Assembly: GCA_013396525.1 (NCBI GenBank)
Contig: VWYX01000124.1
Span: 722,052-786,051, forward strand
Length of the DNA: 64,000 nucleotides
Source of the DNA: Chaetorhynchus papuensis
Lineage: Eukaryota; Chordata; Aves; Passeriformes; Rhipiduridae
Direction of reading: 5' to 3'
Shown: positions 1 through 10,620 of the stretch, in pieces
Position numbering within the stretch: the stretch's first letter is position 1
How the letters are laid out: each line of letters starts with the position of its first letter
Position numbers and translations under genes: made by a program
Notes under the pieces: model-generated
Database searches by the model: none
Seen by the model: the letters and a program-made list of their open reading frames with translations, nothing else
What the model was told of the DNA's origin: nothing

Positions 1-3000
1 AACTATAAAGTTGTTCAGACACTAAAATAGATGCAGCCAGAGAAAGGTGCTTAATCTAAGAAAATAGGGAGCATTTCTGGGCCAAGTTTGTATTATGTTT
101 AGTGTTCCTTTGTGTGTTTAGGATAGCAAGACTGTCAAAGAACATGTTTACAGCCAAGGCAGAAGACCTCAGGAGTCCAAGCAGGGAAGTTATTTTCATA
201 TCCATTCACACACATTTAATAGATCTATTCTATGCCAAGTGCCACAGTTTCAGAACTCTCCCCACAAAAGAAAGCCATGGGCACACATACATGCCTTTGG
301 CCTGGTGTCCCTGCAGGTCCCTCCCACCTGAGGCTGGCAGGCACTCAGCAAGAGCCAGGGTTTAACTTAGCTCCTCTCCAAAGCAAAGAATAGCATCTTC
401 AGTGACACTTACCCAAGAAAAGTCTTGGGAAGCAGAGTGTTTCTGGGATGCTGTGGCACGATTTTCTTCCTGTTTCCTTTTTGCTCCCAAATGCTACTAA
501 TTTGCTGCAGGCTTTCATCAGCATTGAGCTACTTTCCCTGTCAGCTCCAGCTTGGATGCTCTAGCCAGTCAATGGGAAAGTAAAGGCCATGGCCCCTCTA
601 CCTTCCCAGTCCACCATATCCCACTTGCTCTCTGTCCACCTGCTCTCAGCAGATCACTGGCTGAGGAGCAACAGTTCTGCTGCACCCAACTCCTTCCCTT
701 AGGTAATCCAAACCGTTGTTCAGCATCAAGTTCATGAAGGATATTATGGCAAACCTTTTCTTCATCCTAAGTGCTCATGGAAAATCAGTGGAATATGGTT
801 TATACTGTGCAGTGTGACCATAGGAATTTACTAAAACATGAAGTCCTGAAATAAAATTCTTACTTCATGGAACCCAGATCCAATTATCTGAGTTTTTCCA
901 GAAACAACCTCAAGACAGTGTTGTTAAGAGAAGATGTCCAGAATATAATAAATACATAACGTCTGAAAATTGTTTGAATGAAAAAGCCCAATGCATCTGC
1001 AGGAAATGGTTCATATAACTTGGAGAAACCCCAGCCTTGCTGAGCAGAAGTCTTGGCAAGTGTCAGGATCTTTTCGTATTATTGTTGGCAGGCCACTGCC
1101 TCCAACCATGATATCTTCAATTGCTGAGGTACCACACTTCAGAAAGTTTTGTTATGGCTAATTAAGCAACAGGCACAGCAAAGCCTGTTTATTCTTTTTT
1201 TACAGTAGCATTAATAGGGAAATAAGCATGTGAATTGAAATTACCAATTGGCTCAGCAGTTTCTCATATCTCAGAAAATTGCAAACAGCATGTTCTCATT
1301 TCTCATTGACTTTGTAATTTTTCATTTGAATCAGAGAGCATAGTATCTATTCCATATAAGGAATTTAATATATTTAAAGAAATTATTTACTTGATATAAG
1401 TTTCATGTTAAAGTATACACTTTGCAGATGTCATATTCATGCAATAAGTTACCCCAGAATTCAAATCAACTATTAGACATTCTGTCTGTTATTCACATTG
1501 TTGATAATAGCGCAAATATAAAAATCTAGAATAGAGAGGGAACCTGTGTGATTACTCGGTACTGGTGACTGTGCAAAGTATACATACGTATTTAGCTTCT
1601 GAGCAGCTAATTCCATATTACATCTGAAAGTCTTGGTTATATCAAGAAAAACTTACACCGATTCTAAAGTACTGTTTTGCTATAATGGGAATGATAAGCT
1701 GTCATTAAAGTCTATGAAGTCAAACAACTTTTCATAGTAGAGAATGGATGTTATGATAACTGTTTAATTAAAATGTATACCACGGGACTCATGAATTTTC
1801 TATATTATTAATTAGACAAGAAAAGGAGGCAGATAGAGTACAGCAAATTAACTGCACCAAAAAAAAATATGTTGGTTGTTCTTATAATTTTGTTTGTATC
1901 AGGACCCTGATGTACAAGCTGATGTACAAGCTGTACTGGAGCCATTGATGCATTCACAGATACAGCAGGCCTTATTATGTTTTTCCAATGTATCAACATT
2001 ATTCAGGAAGATGTTTCACTGTGGTTCACACTGCGTACTGTGGAAATCCTCCAAGACTTCTCATCCTGATTTCGTTTGTCTACAGATTTGCCATTACCAG
2101 ATAAACTAAGATGCTGTAGTCAACAAATTGAGGAAAACATGCAACATATTGCACTATGAAGGCTTACTGTCCCCTACCATTACTCTCAAATTTAGATGGT
2201 CCGGATATATCTATATCAGAAAATTAAACATGACTTGAAGAGGTTTTTGCATTTGTATTTTTAAAGTCTTTTACCTTCAAAGATAGAGTGCCTACATTCA
2301 CATTGCCTGCTAGGAATGGTTGTGTGTGCTCCCAAACTATGCCAAGAAATTGTTTGGTGTAGTCCAAAGTGTAAGTGGAATTGACCAAAATCACACCATG
2401 GGCTGTTTAAATAACAGTATTATAGATGTCTGAATTCCAGTAGCCAGGATCATTCCTTGGCATTGCTTAATTTACCATTAGACACAAAACCATCAAGGAA
2501 TGATTCACCTAGCTGAGCTGTACATGTCATCAATGCAGATGCCTTTACATGAGCTAATGACACCAAGTTGCTTTCACAGCCAAAGAGTAAAGTACATACT
2601 CCTAAAGAATAATTAATTTCACATAATTTAACTGTCTGCATTCTTTTCCTCTTCCTACTGTTAAAGAGGATTTAGATGACTAGTTCAAATGTAGATGTCC
2701 ACCACAGACCAGATGCTTTTCTCCGTGGGACCCCCCAGAGAATCAATTTTTACTGCATGGAGGTAGTGCTGATTCCTTCTCAGCCTCTCCTTTTCTCTCA
2801 AAAGCTTATGCTTGAATTTTGTTTTGGGGAAGCAGTATGAAAAAAAAAAGCACTGCATGAAATTTTTTTGTTTGTTTTGCTATGTAATTACTAATAATTA
2901 AATCTGTCTGGAAGTTACACAAAAGCCCACTATCCCTGGATTTCCAATCAGTCTGTGCCACTAGATGAGACAACAGATATGTTGACAGAGCAACTCAAAC

Positions 3001-5180
3001 CCTTCCAAAGCTGTCAACTTTCCTGAAAAATACATCACAGTCAATTAGGGAAAAGATTGAAGCTCAGGGGATACCATTCAATCAATTTCCAACTGATAAT
3101 GCAAAATCACAAAGCATTCAGTGGCAGATGACTGCTGGGAATCAGCCTGATTATATTGTTGGGAATATGCTTTGACTGATCAAACTATTAAGTCTGGATT
3201 GTCAGCTCTGTTCTTGCAAGGCTCCTCAAACTTGTTCAAACAACATGAGTAGACTTTATTCATTATTTATCTTGAAGTAAAGAGTGCAGTGTATGCAAAC
3301 TTACAAAAAGAAATAGTGATGTTTTCTTTCTCCAAAAGCTTCCAAATTAAAGGCAGACAAAAACAAAGTGTCTGGCAAGGAGTAGGAGAATGTAACTGTA
3401 GAGATATTTGGATGAATACTGCACTAGAAGTACTTATGGTTTTTAATGTGCTGGATTTAACACTGTCATTTCAACTGTTCATCTCTGTAAATTTGGTAGA
3501 ATCCATAGAATTCAGTAGAATAAAAAGAAAAAAAATGTTACAGTAATCAACCTGTTCCTTTACACATAAAAATTTGTACGTTCATGTGTGATCTGTGAGG
3601 AGATTAGCTGCTCTTTCAGAGATATAGTTAGAGGAGTTGCTCATTCTTGATTTTTGAAAGTGTCAAGCATACACCTGCTAGCATGCACCATAAGATGTCT
3701 AAAAAAATACTCAGGCTATGTTTTTCCATTCAAAAGATTTTTTGAAAGAAGGTCATTAAAGCATGAGGCAAAAATATGAGTGGTAGCATAATAGCAAAGG
3801 AAAAAAAAAAGCAGAAAAAACCCGCATATTCTCACCATATAAACTCCAAATCAGCTTTTCACCAAACATATAAATGGGATTCATTTCCCCTTGTACTTTT
3901 TCTCTCAAGAATGTCATAATACTTTTTTTTCAATTAAGTTTATAACTATAGGACCAAATCCGTATGTTTAAAATAGCCTATTGGTTTGGGCTTTACCTCA
4001 CAGAACCACTTAAGAGTGCTTAATTTTAAGGTATCAAATCCTTAATGTCCTCTAAAAGCCAGGAATATTTCTGAGAGTTTCCAGAGAACTGAGAAAGGGA
4101 TCACACAGACTGGACTTCTCCTTGCTATCCTACCTCCAGAGAAAGTGCAACTGCTTTTTGAAGAAGAGCAAAGAGGACTAAGGTGCAGTAAGATCTAACA
4201 GGTTATTTTCATTCTCAACTGTCTAAAAGATGTGCAAAAGGTAAGAAAGGCAGCTCGCTCACAGAGGAGGTGGAGTGACTGGCGTATAATGATGGAAAGT
4301 TTACTTTGTTTTTGTCTCCATAGAACACTTTCCAGAAGTATATGGACAATACCCAGCTAAGCTAACAGAACCTGAAGTTCAGCAAGAATGTCATTCATGA
4401 TTCTGAGTTGGGCTCTCATCTGTATTAAACTCTAGACTTGAGAGATGCCTATACCTTTAAGAAGGAGACAGGAAGACTCAAGCCAAGTAATAGCACTACT
4501 TAGGAATGAAGCATGTTTGAAGTCTTGTCTCTCTCATATTCATAGAAGGATCTTTTAACAATTGAGATAAAAACCTACATGCACCTGGGATTTACAGCTT
4601 GAAATCTCCCAGACTTGGAGGTAAGAATGAGGTTCTCCTCATTATGCGTCTGGAAAGTTTCTTTTTAAGCACATGGGTGGAGGAACAAGTTGTGCTCAGA
4701 CTTCTGCATAGTTGTTCAGCAGTGAGAGCACCAGATGTGTAAGACCTTTTCCATCATTTTCAGAAAAAACAGTCCCACATTTCCCGCCTCCTTGGAAAAT
4801 ACCTTCACCACCACAGAGCCTTAAGCTGAAAGTTTTCCACTCTGCAGAGCAAAATGGGGCCATTGGGAAAATAAGCAAGAAGAAAACTGATTCTCTTATT
4901 TAGTATTGAGCACAGTGCTTTCAGAAAAGGAAAAGATTTTAGATTCTCTTTATCTACACCATGTGTGTTCAGTATTCATTAAGATATTACTGACCAAAAC
5001 GCAAAGTCAAAGCAAAAGGTCAGAACTTCAGACAGTCCAACTATCCTTATCAGAAGTCTATGGGGTCATTTGCTCCGGGGTAATCTTATTCTCAGTCCTA
5101 AATCTGCAGATCTTAAAGTGGATACATCATTCCTTGCAGTGCAGTGGCTTAAAGACAGTTGAGAAGGATTGGAAAAACAT
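1..5180. other. Unique AT-rich non-coding DNA
   Basis: No gene is recognisable. Open frames reach at most about 90 codons, overlap on opposite strands and show no family motif. The stretch has scattered A/T runs (for example about ten A near 3801) and one small tandem duplication near 1907. It could be intergenic or intronic. No repeat family is visible by eye, although old, diverged repeats would be missed. Confidence 0.6.
1907..1936. repeat. 12-bp tandem duplication (2.5 copies)
   Basis: The unit CTGATGTACAAG occurs twice back to back and is followed by CTGTAC, a partial third copy. It is a minor slippage-type duplication in otherwise unique DNA. Confidence 0.85.
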
Positions 5181-5750
5181 CTAGTTGGTGGCTGGGCACA
5201 AGTAACGTTGCCCAGAGCTCCGTATGGGGGCCGGTTCTGTTTAATATCTGTGTCCAGTTCTGGGTCCCTGAACTCAGGAAGGACATTGAGGTACCGGAGC
5301 ATATCCAGAGAAGCTTGTGAAGGGTCTGGAGCACAAGTCTTATGAGGAGTGGCTGAGGGAGATGTGGTTTTTTAGGCTGGAGAAGAGGATGCTCAGCGGG
5401 GACCTTATCACTCTCTACAGCTACCTGAAAGGAGGCTGTAGCCAGGTGGGGAGCAGTCTCTTCCCCCTGGAACAAGTGACAGAATGAGAGGAAGTGGCCT
5501 CATGTTGTGCCAGAGCAGGTTTAGATTGGATGTTAGGAAAAATTTCTTCACAGAAAGACTATCAAGCACTGGAAGAGACTGACCAGGAAAACAGTGGAGT
5601 CATCATCCCTGGAGGTGTCTAAAAAATGCATAGATGTGGCACTTGGGGACATGGTTTAGTGGTGGACTTTGCAGTGTTTTGTTAATGGTTGGATTTGATC
5701 TTAGAGGTCCTCTCCAACCCAAACAATTCCACAGTTCTAAGATTCCATGA
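5181..5750 (+). mobile_element. CR1 LINE fragment, 3' end, internally deleted
   Basis: CR1 is a non-LTR retrotransposon whose ORF2 encodes an endonuclease and reverse transcriptase; this is a dead 5'-truncated copy. The left end encodes a reverse-transcriptase motif-B-like stretch, QSSVWGPVLFNI (about 5213-5248). It runs in the same frame straight into CVQFW, which belongs to the C-terminal part of CR1 ORF2, so the catalytic FADD segment normally between them is missing. A small deletion near 5313 then shifts the frame; GLEHKSYEE and DLITLYSYLKGG follow in another frame from about 5323. The 3' part has the usual CR1 wording (GAGGTCCTCTCCAACCCAAA) and ends in a degenerate ATTCTATG-like tail (GTTCTAAGATTCCATGA). 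No target duplication is visible, as is usual for CR1. The identification rests on recalled CR1 consensus; the subfamily is not assigned. Confidence 0.95.
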
Positions 5751-6644
5751 CATGTCTGTGCTTTAAGTTTACTGAGCTGCTGAACCTCTTGATGAACTAA
5801 CACATCCAACTTGTCATTAGCCCTACCTACAAGACCTTGCAAGAGCACAGATTAATTTCAACAACATGAGTTGGAGACTATCTGAACCTCTGCTGAACAC
5901 ATTTGGTTTTGCCTATATTTTGTCCGCATTAATCTTAATTGCTACATATATTTCTTAATGTACCTAGTTTACCTTAATTTATTGGCCATAATGCCAATGT
6001 CACTCTTTCTGGATGACACAAAGCACTATTCTCTTTCTGTCACCTCCGTTTTTTGTTTGGTCCAAATCTTGTTCTCACCACTGAGAACTCACATCTAACT
6101 CTGTTTTCACTAAATCTTGGGTGATAATTTTCTTAAGTTTCTCCAGAGCAGCTTTTTTTGAAACAGAGAGTGTCTAGCCTGTGTTTACTCTCATATTTAA
6201 TTTAAAATAAATCATATCTGGATTCAAAGCTATCTGTTACAGTAAGAACTTCTATTATCTCTTTACCATGTGCCAAAACAAAACTGATAAAAGCATTACC
6301 TCCTGCTGTTTCTGTGACTTGGAAAGAAAAGTTGCAGCCTTCAAATCCAGCTATATCAGGATGATATAGGTATGAAATCCAAATATTTTTCAGACAATTT
6401 ATGTGAAATTAAGTTTCTCATAATAGCACAATATGATGATATTTCTATCTCTTAAATCTTTAAGGAAATTTGCACCCATGTATAAACCCAGCCTGGAGTC
6501 ACGTCAGGTTTCTGACATAAACTGTCACTACCAATAACTATATTTTTAGAATTTTTTGACAGGTGGGAAGTTGGATTTAAATTGGCTTAAACTTGGATTT
6601 GCAAAACTTGGTGTTAGTTGCATAATCAGATATTCTTGAGAGAT
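5751..6644. other. Unique non-coding DNA
   Basis: AT-rich single-copy-looking sequence between a CR1 copy and an AT simple repeat. I see no gene, RNA or repeat family in it. Confidence 0.55.
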
Positions 6645-6724
6645 TTATATACATATATATATACGTATTTATTTATGTATGTATATATGTGTGTGTATCT
6701 ATATTTTTTTTTTATTTTTTTTTT
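6645..6724. repeat. AT-rich simple repeat followed by T-run
   Basis: Imperfect (TA)n/(TATG)n sequence with interspersed ATTT and GTGT units passes into a run of T broken by a single A. The minus-strand ORF that spans it (Tyr/Ile/Lys-rich) is only translated microsatellite. Confidence 0.85.
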
Positions 6725-9039
6725 GGTAAAAAATCCACAGGAAAGGTAAGTCTGTAGCATTTTCTGTTTCTGTTTACTGCCCTGGCTTGAGTCAGGAATT
6801 TTAAAAGTGACTACAGAACAAAAACCAGACAAGAAAGGTTATGTCAACTTTTTTAAAATCAAAGTACTGATTCATTGGAAACGCACTTTGAGTTTTGCAC
6901 AGTTGTTTAAGTCAGTTCTTCTTTTCTTTAAACTTGTTTGCCCATTCCAGATTTCACAAAGAGTCTGTCAGTAGTGCCAACAGGCAAAGTGGTCTCTGGC
7001 AGGTTCAACTTCAGTGGTAAAATTAGTAGATAGAATTTGCTAAGAAAATCTGGCACTCACCAACCTACACTGACCACATGTGATGAATTTTCAGCAAATA
7101 CCCTTTAGCATGATGAATCCAGACTGATTAGATTCTTTTCACCCTTGTGAAGGCAAGGGGAAAACTCTTAGTGACAAGTGACATGGAAATCTTCGGGACA
7201 GATTCACCAATGATTGTGATTAGAGAATTTAAAAGCTCCAGAATTTAAGGTATCGTAACAAAACCAGTTGTTCTCTTATGTAACTAGACAATAGCATTTT
7301 TGAGTAAATTAGGCCTTTAAATCCATGCTCAAGGTTATTTTAAGTGTCCCTTCAATTTACATATAAAATAACTAGCAAGACTGAGGCTGGTATTACACCT
7401 GTTGTTATTGTATTGCTGTTTTCCAATATTGCAATCTTGTATCCATACAAACTAAAGATGGAACCCCACATTTGAATACTTTGAGAGGTCAGCTATAAAA
7501 ATGCAAAAATACATTCAAACAATGTCTAGATTTTCATGGCAATAGAGATATTAATAATTTTTAACTTGGCTCTAATGCCAGAAGAATGGCTGCATTAAAG
7601 AAATGAGGCATTCAGCCTCCGTGGTGACCACATTTAAACTTATTCTTTCTGCTCTACACGTGAAACAAGAGTCCAGCAGAATTTTTCACTGATACCACTG
7701 TATGTTCAGATAGCTGGTTTGTATCCAGACTGCTCATTTTGAATGCAGTTAGAAGTTCCTACACACTCAGTCAAATATAAAATTATTATCATGGCTGGAC
7801 TGTGAAATATCATAGGAAATATTAATTGCAGACTTCTTTGTAATCATGATGGTCTTGAAGCAATTGAAGCCATAAATAAATCCTAAAGCTCACAAATGCC
7901 TTATTTTTTTTTCCTGCCTATTTTCCATAATAACAGATTTTTGCTGTTTCTCTGTCATATAATTTTGTTAATTTTTTCATGCATTTTTATCCTAGCTTCC
8001 AGGTGAATGTTTGCCAAACCTAAATTCCTGCAAAATAGCTGGGCCACCTACATCCAAACAGGAAAACTCCCAGAGGTGATGATTGAGGGGTGTGGGAGAG
8101 CTGCTATCAGTCTTCATCCTTAGTTTGGCGTGCCTGATTAAATTCTGTTGCAAATGGGATTATTCAGAGTTTAAAATCAAACATATGCTTAAATACTTCG
8201 GCAAATCATAGTATCATCCATGGAACTCACTCCATGTATTAACAGCAGACCTGAAAACATCCAGTTGGACAGGTTTTTAAAGTTTTAGTGAGTGAAAAAA
8301 ATATAGATTCTGTCTGACCTTTTTTTCAATTTGAATTTGCAGGTAAAAAATTTATAGTTCGTCACTTGATGGGAATGCTAAGGATGAGATAAAAATCAAC
8401 CTCTTTTCCAGCTGCTGGAAAGAGTTAGGTGTTTTGGATTAATCAGTCAAGTGTCAGTGTGAAGTGTACAGTAAAAATAATCAATACATGTCTCCAACTG
8501 TCTCTTCTCAGCCATCCTTGTGCTGCATCTTAAGAGTTCATTGATTGAGGTCAGATCACTGGCATATTTTTCCTGTGGAGAAATACAAATATAGTTTTTC
8601 TTTTTAACCCCTGAATCCTCATAGCATGGACAGAGAAGAATCCAGCCACAGCAGTCTCCTAATGGCTTAGGGATTTTGTTTCACAACAGACAACATCTCT
8701 ATTTTCATTCATTCAATATTATTCAGCCTTTTGAAACACTCAGAGAAAATCTGTTGAAACAAGTGTTTTGTGTTTATGAAAAAAAATTCCTAATGGAAGT
8801 CTATGCACAAATTGGAAAGGGTTTTCGTCAACAATTGTGAAGATAAACATCTGAAACAACATATTTGTCAGCAGGCTGACTATTATTTTATTTTTACAAA
8901 GAGCAGAATATAGAGTACAATACAGAACACAATCTGGAAACCCAAAGAGAAAAGAAAAGGAAATCCTTGTCCAGCTAGCAGATATCCCTTCTTCCATCTA
9001 CCAATCCATAACTTAAAAAGACCACAGAAATCTTCCTTG
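6725..9039. other. Unique non-coding DNA
   Basis: AT-rich sequence with stop codons dense in all frames. The only ORF of note is 85 codons on the minus strand (8740-8997), with no recognisable domain. Nothing else is supported. Confidence 0.55.
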
Positions 9040-9360
9040 TGAAGGGGAGAGGAGGGACAGACACTGATCTCTCCTCTCTTGTTGCCAGTGACAGGACCAG
9101 AGGGAATGGCCTGAAGCTGTGTCAGGGAAGGTTTAGGGTTTTAGGTTGGGTATTAGAAACAAGGTTCTTTACCCAGAGGATTGTTGAGTGCGGGGATGAG
9201 CTCCACAAGGAAGTGGCCACAGCATGAAGCCTGAATTAAAGAAGTTTTTGGACAATACCCTGAGGCACTTGGGCATGGTCTTGTGCAGGGCCGGGAGGTG
9301 GACTCAAAGATTCTTGTGGGTCCCTTCCAATGCAGAAAATTCTGTGATTCTGTGATTCTG
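9040..9360 (+). mobile_element. CR1 LINE fragment, 3' tail
   Basis: This is the last roughly 320 bp of a CR1 element. The order of segments matches CR1 3' ends: a CTGATCTCTCC block, GTGACAGGACCAGAGGGAAT, GGCCTGAAGCTGTGTCAGG, GTTCTTTACCCAGAGGATTG, CCTTGTGCAGGGCC-like text, then GGGTCCCTTCCAA and the terminal repeat ATTCTGTGATTCTGTGATTCTG. The wording and the ATTCTGTG tail differ from the copy at 5.2 kb, so it probably belongs to another subfamily. A 62-codon plus-strand ORF here is a remnant of the element's coding end and not a host gene. The left boundary is uncertain by a few bases. Confidence 0.95.
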
Positions 9361-9407
9361 GGACACTGTACCTGCAATTCATGCACTTGTCTCTGCTTAC
9401 ATATCCA

Positions 9408-9506
9408 ATTTTTTTCTTTTCCTCTCCTTCCCTCCTCTCCCCTCCCCTCCCCTCCTCTGCTCTCCCCACCTCTTTGCTCACCTCTCTACAACTCCCCTCC
9501 CCTCCC
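9408..9506 (+). repeat. Pyrimidine-rich (TCCCC)n-type tract
   Basis: Nearly pure C/T sequence on the plus strand with repeated CTCCC and CCCCTCC units, about 50 bp beyond the CR1 tail. Polypurine/polypyrimidine tracts of this kind can form triplex DNA. The 134- and 105-codon ORFs reported through it on opposite strands (Pro/Ser/Leu-rich and Gly/Glu/Arg-rich) are low-complexity artefacts. Confidence 0.9.
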
Positions 9507-10039
9507 CAAACTCCAACTAAGTCCTTCAGGCACAAAGATCCAGAAAAGTCCATATACTGGTCATTGGTATCTTTCTAGAGGGAAATTGCAGTTAGAAGAG
9601 TTAGAGAGTTTGGAATGCCAGTCTATGGCATGGAGTACAAAGGTGGTGGTGAATATTTGTGGTTGTTGTCTGCTGCTAGTGACTTAATGCTACGTTTCTG
9701 ACCTGTCTATATTTCTGATGGGTATCTGTGAAGAAATTTCACCCAACAGACAGCTAAGATTGCATGTCCTTTTGGTGTAACATTTTTCGGTGTCATCAAA
9801 CATGCCAGAAATCATCGAAACTGCATAGGAGTAGATCCCCCTCTGTCTTTCCACAGTTATTTATATCTAGAGATCAAGTTAGCTCCTTTCAATTTGGTAG
9901 ACTGCGCCTCTGAGCTCGGGTTTTAGACTTTGTATTGAGCACTGTGTGAAAATACATCTTGCAGCCAAATCTTCAAATAAGCTGAAGTCATAAAGAAAAT
10001 ATCAGCCGTAGCAGTTGTGAGGCACAGGAGCACTACACA
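9507..10039. other. Unique non-coding DNA
   Basis: Ordinary AT-rich sequence leading into the CpG-rich patch. No feature seen. Confidence 0.5.
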
Positions 10040-10250
10040 TAAAATGAGTGCGCGGTGCCCCGGCCGGGGGGGGAGCGGCAGTAGGGTGTTCTCAGCGGAG
10101 GGCTCACGCCGCTGAAACCTGCTTCCTTTGGCCCCGCGCCAGGGCCCCGCTTCGGCCAAAGCCGGAGCTCGATGTAAGGCCTGTCTGTTCGGCGGGGCCG
10201 CTGAAATGCCGCTGGATTATTCTTAGCAATAGGATACGGTTCGGGGAGTC
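10040..10250. promoter_or_regulatory. Short isolated CpG-rich patch, possible promoter
   Basis: About 20 CpG dinucleotides fall in roughly 200 bp, while the surrounding tens of kilobases are strongly CpG-poor. GCGCGG, CCGGCCGGGG, CCCCGCGCC and GGCGGGGCCGC clusters are visible; GGCGGGG resembles an Sp1/KLF GC box. In birds such patches often mark promoters or first exons, but no convincing coding start is seen. The 78-codon minus-strand ORF crossing it (9923-10159) begins at TTG, not ATG. A plus-strand T-rich tract follows directly. It could be the start of an unrecognised gene or lncRNA, an orphan CpG island, or GC-rich inserted sequence. Confidence 0.45.
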
Positions 10251-10257
10251 GTGGGGA

Positions 10258-10292
10258 TTTTTTTTTTTCCTCTTTATTTTTTTTTTTATTTT
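10258..10292 (+). repeat. T-rich tract
   Basis: Two long T-runs separated by CCTC and a single A directly adjoin the CpG-rich patch. For a retrocopy on the plus strand the tail would be A-rich here, so this is not a poly(A) tail of a plus-strand insertion. Confidence 0.85.
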
Positions 10293-10375
10293 GTTGTTTA
10301 TAAGATCCTTGATTATAAAGAGTTCTGTCTTCTTCTGATGTTTAGGATTGTCGTTTCAGGAAGTGCAGGGCAGAT

Positions 10376-10620
10376 GCATGATAATGAGAGGCCAATATTA
10401 ATTAATTAGATTAGCTTCCTTTTCAATCAGGCACTGCATACTTGTATGGGAGTACAATAAAATCATGCTCTAAATCATAGATTAAGGATGACTATTTCCT
10501 TCTTAGTAGAGAGCACAATTTTTAATCAGCTGTCCTTGATTTCAAATACAGACTATCCTCTCAGACATGTCACCTTGCATTTAGCAAATTAATTGCACAT
10601 TTTCCAATTTGAAGTTATCT
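10376..10620. promoter_or_regulatory. Candidate regulatory element with TAATTA motifs
   Basis: Homeodomain-type cores cluster here: overlapping TAATTAATTA at about 10399-10408, AAATTAATTGCA at 10576-10587, plus further AATCA/ATTAAG motifs. The segment contains no long homopolymers or recognisable transposon sequence, and it lies just beside the CpG-rich patch. This pattern resembles conserved non-coding enhancers, but such short motifs are also expected by chance in AT-rich DNA. Confidence 0.25.

Noticed and set aside
5066..5475. Minus-strand ORFs of 78 and 108 codons
   Set aside because: Antisense shadows of the plus-strand CR1 fragment.
9236..9687. Overlapping Pro/Ser- and Gly/Glu/Arg-rich ORFs of 105-134 codons
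   Set aside because: They translate the pyrimidine tract and CR1 tail on opposite strands, so they are low-complexity artefacts.
9923..10159. 78-codon minus ORF with a hydrophobic segment beginning in the CpG patch
   Set aside because: The start codon is TTG, and the hydrophobic stretch is short with no clear continuation or donor site.
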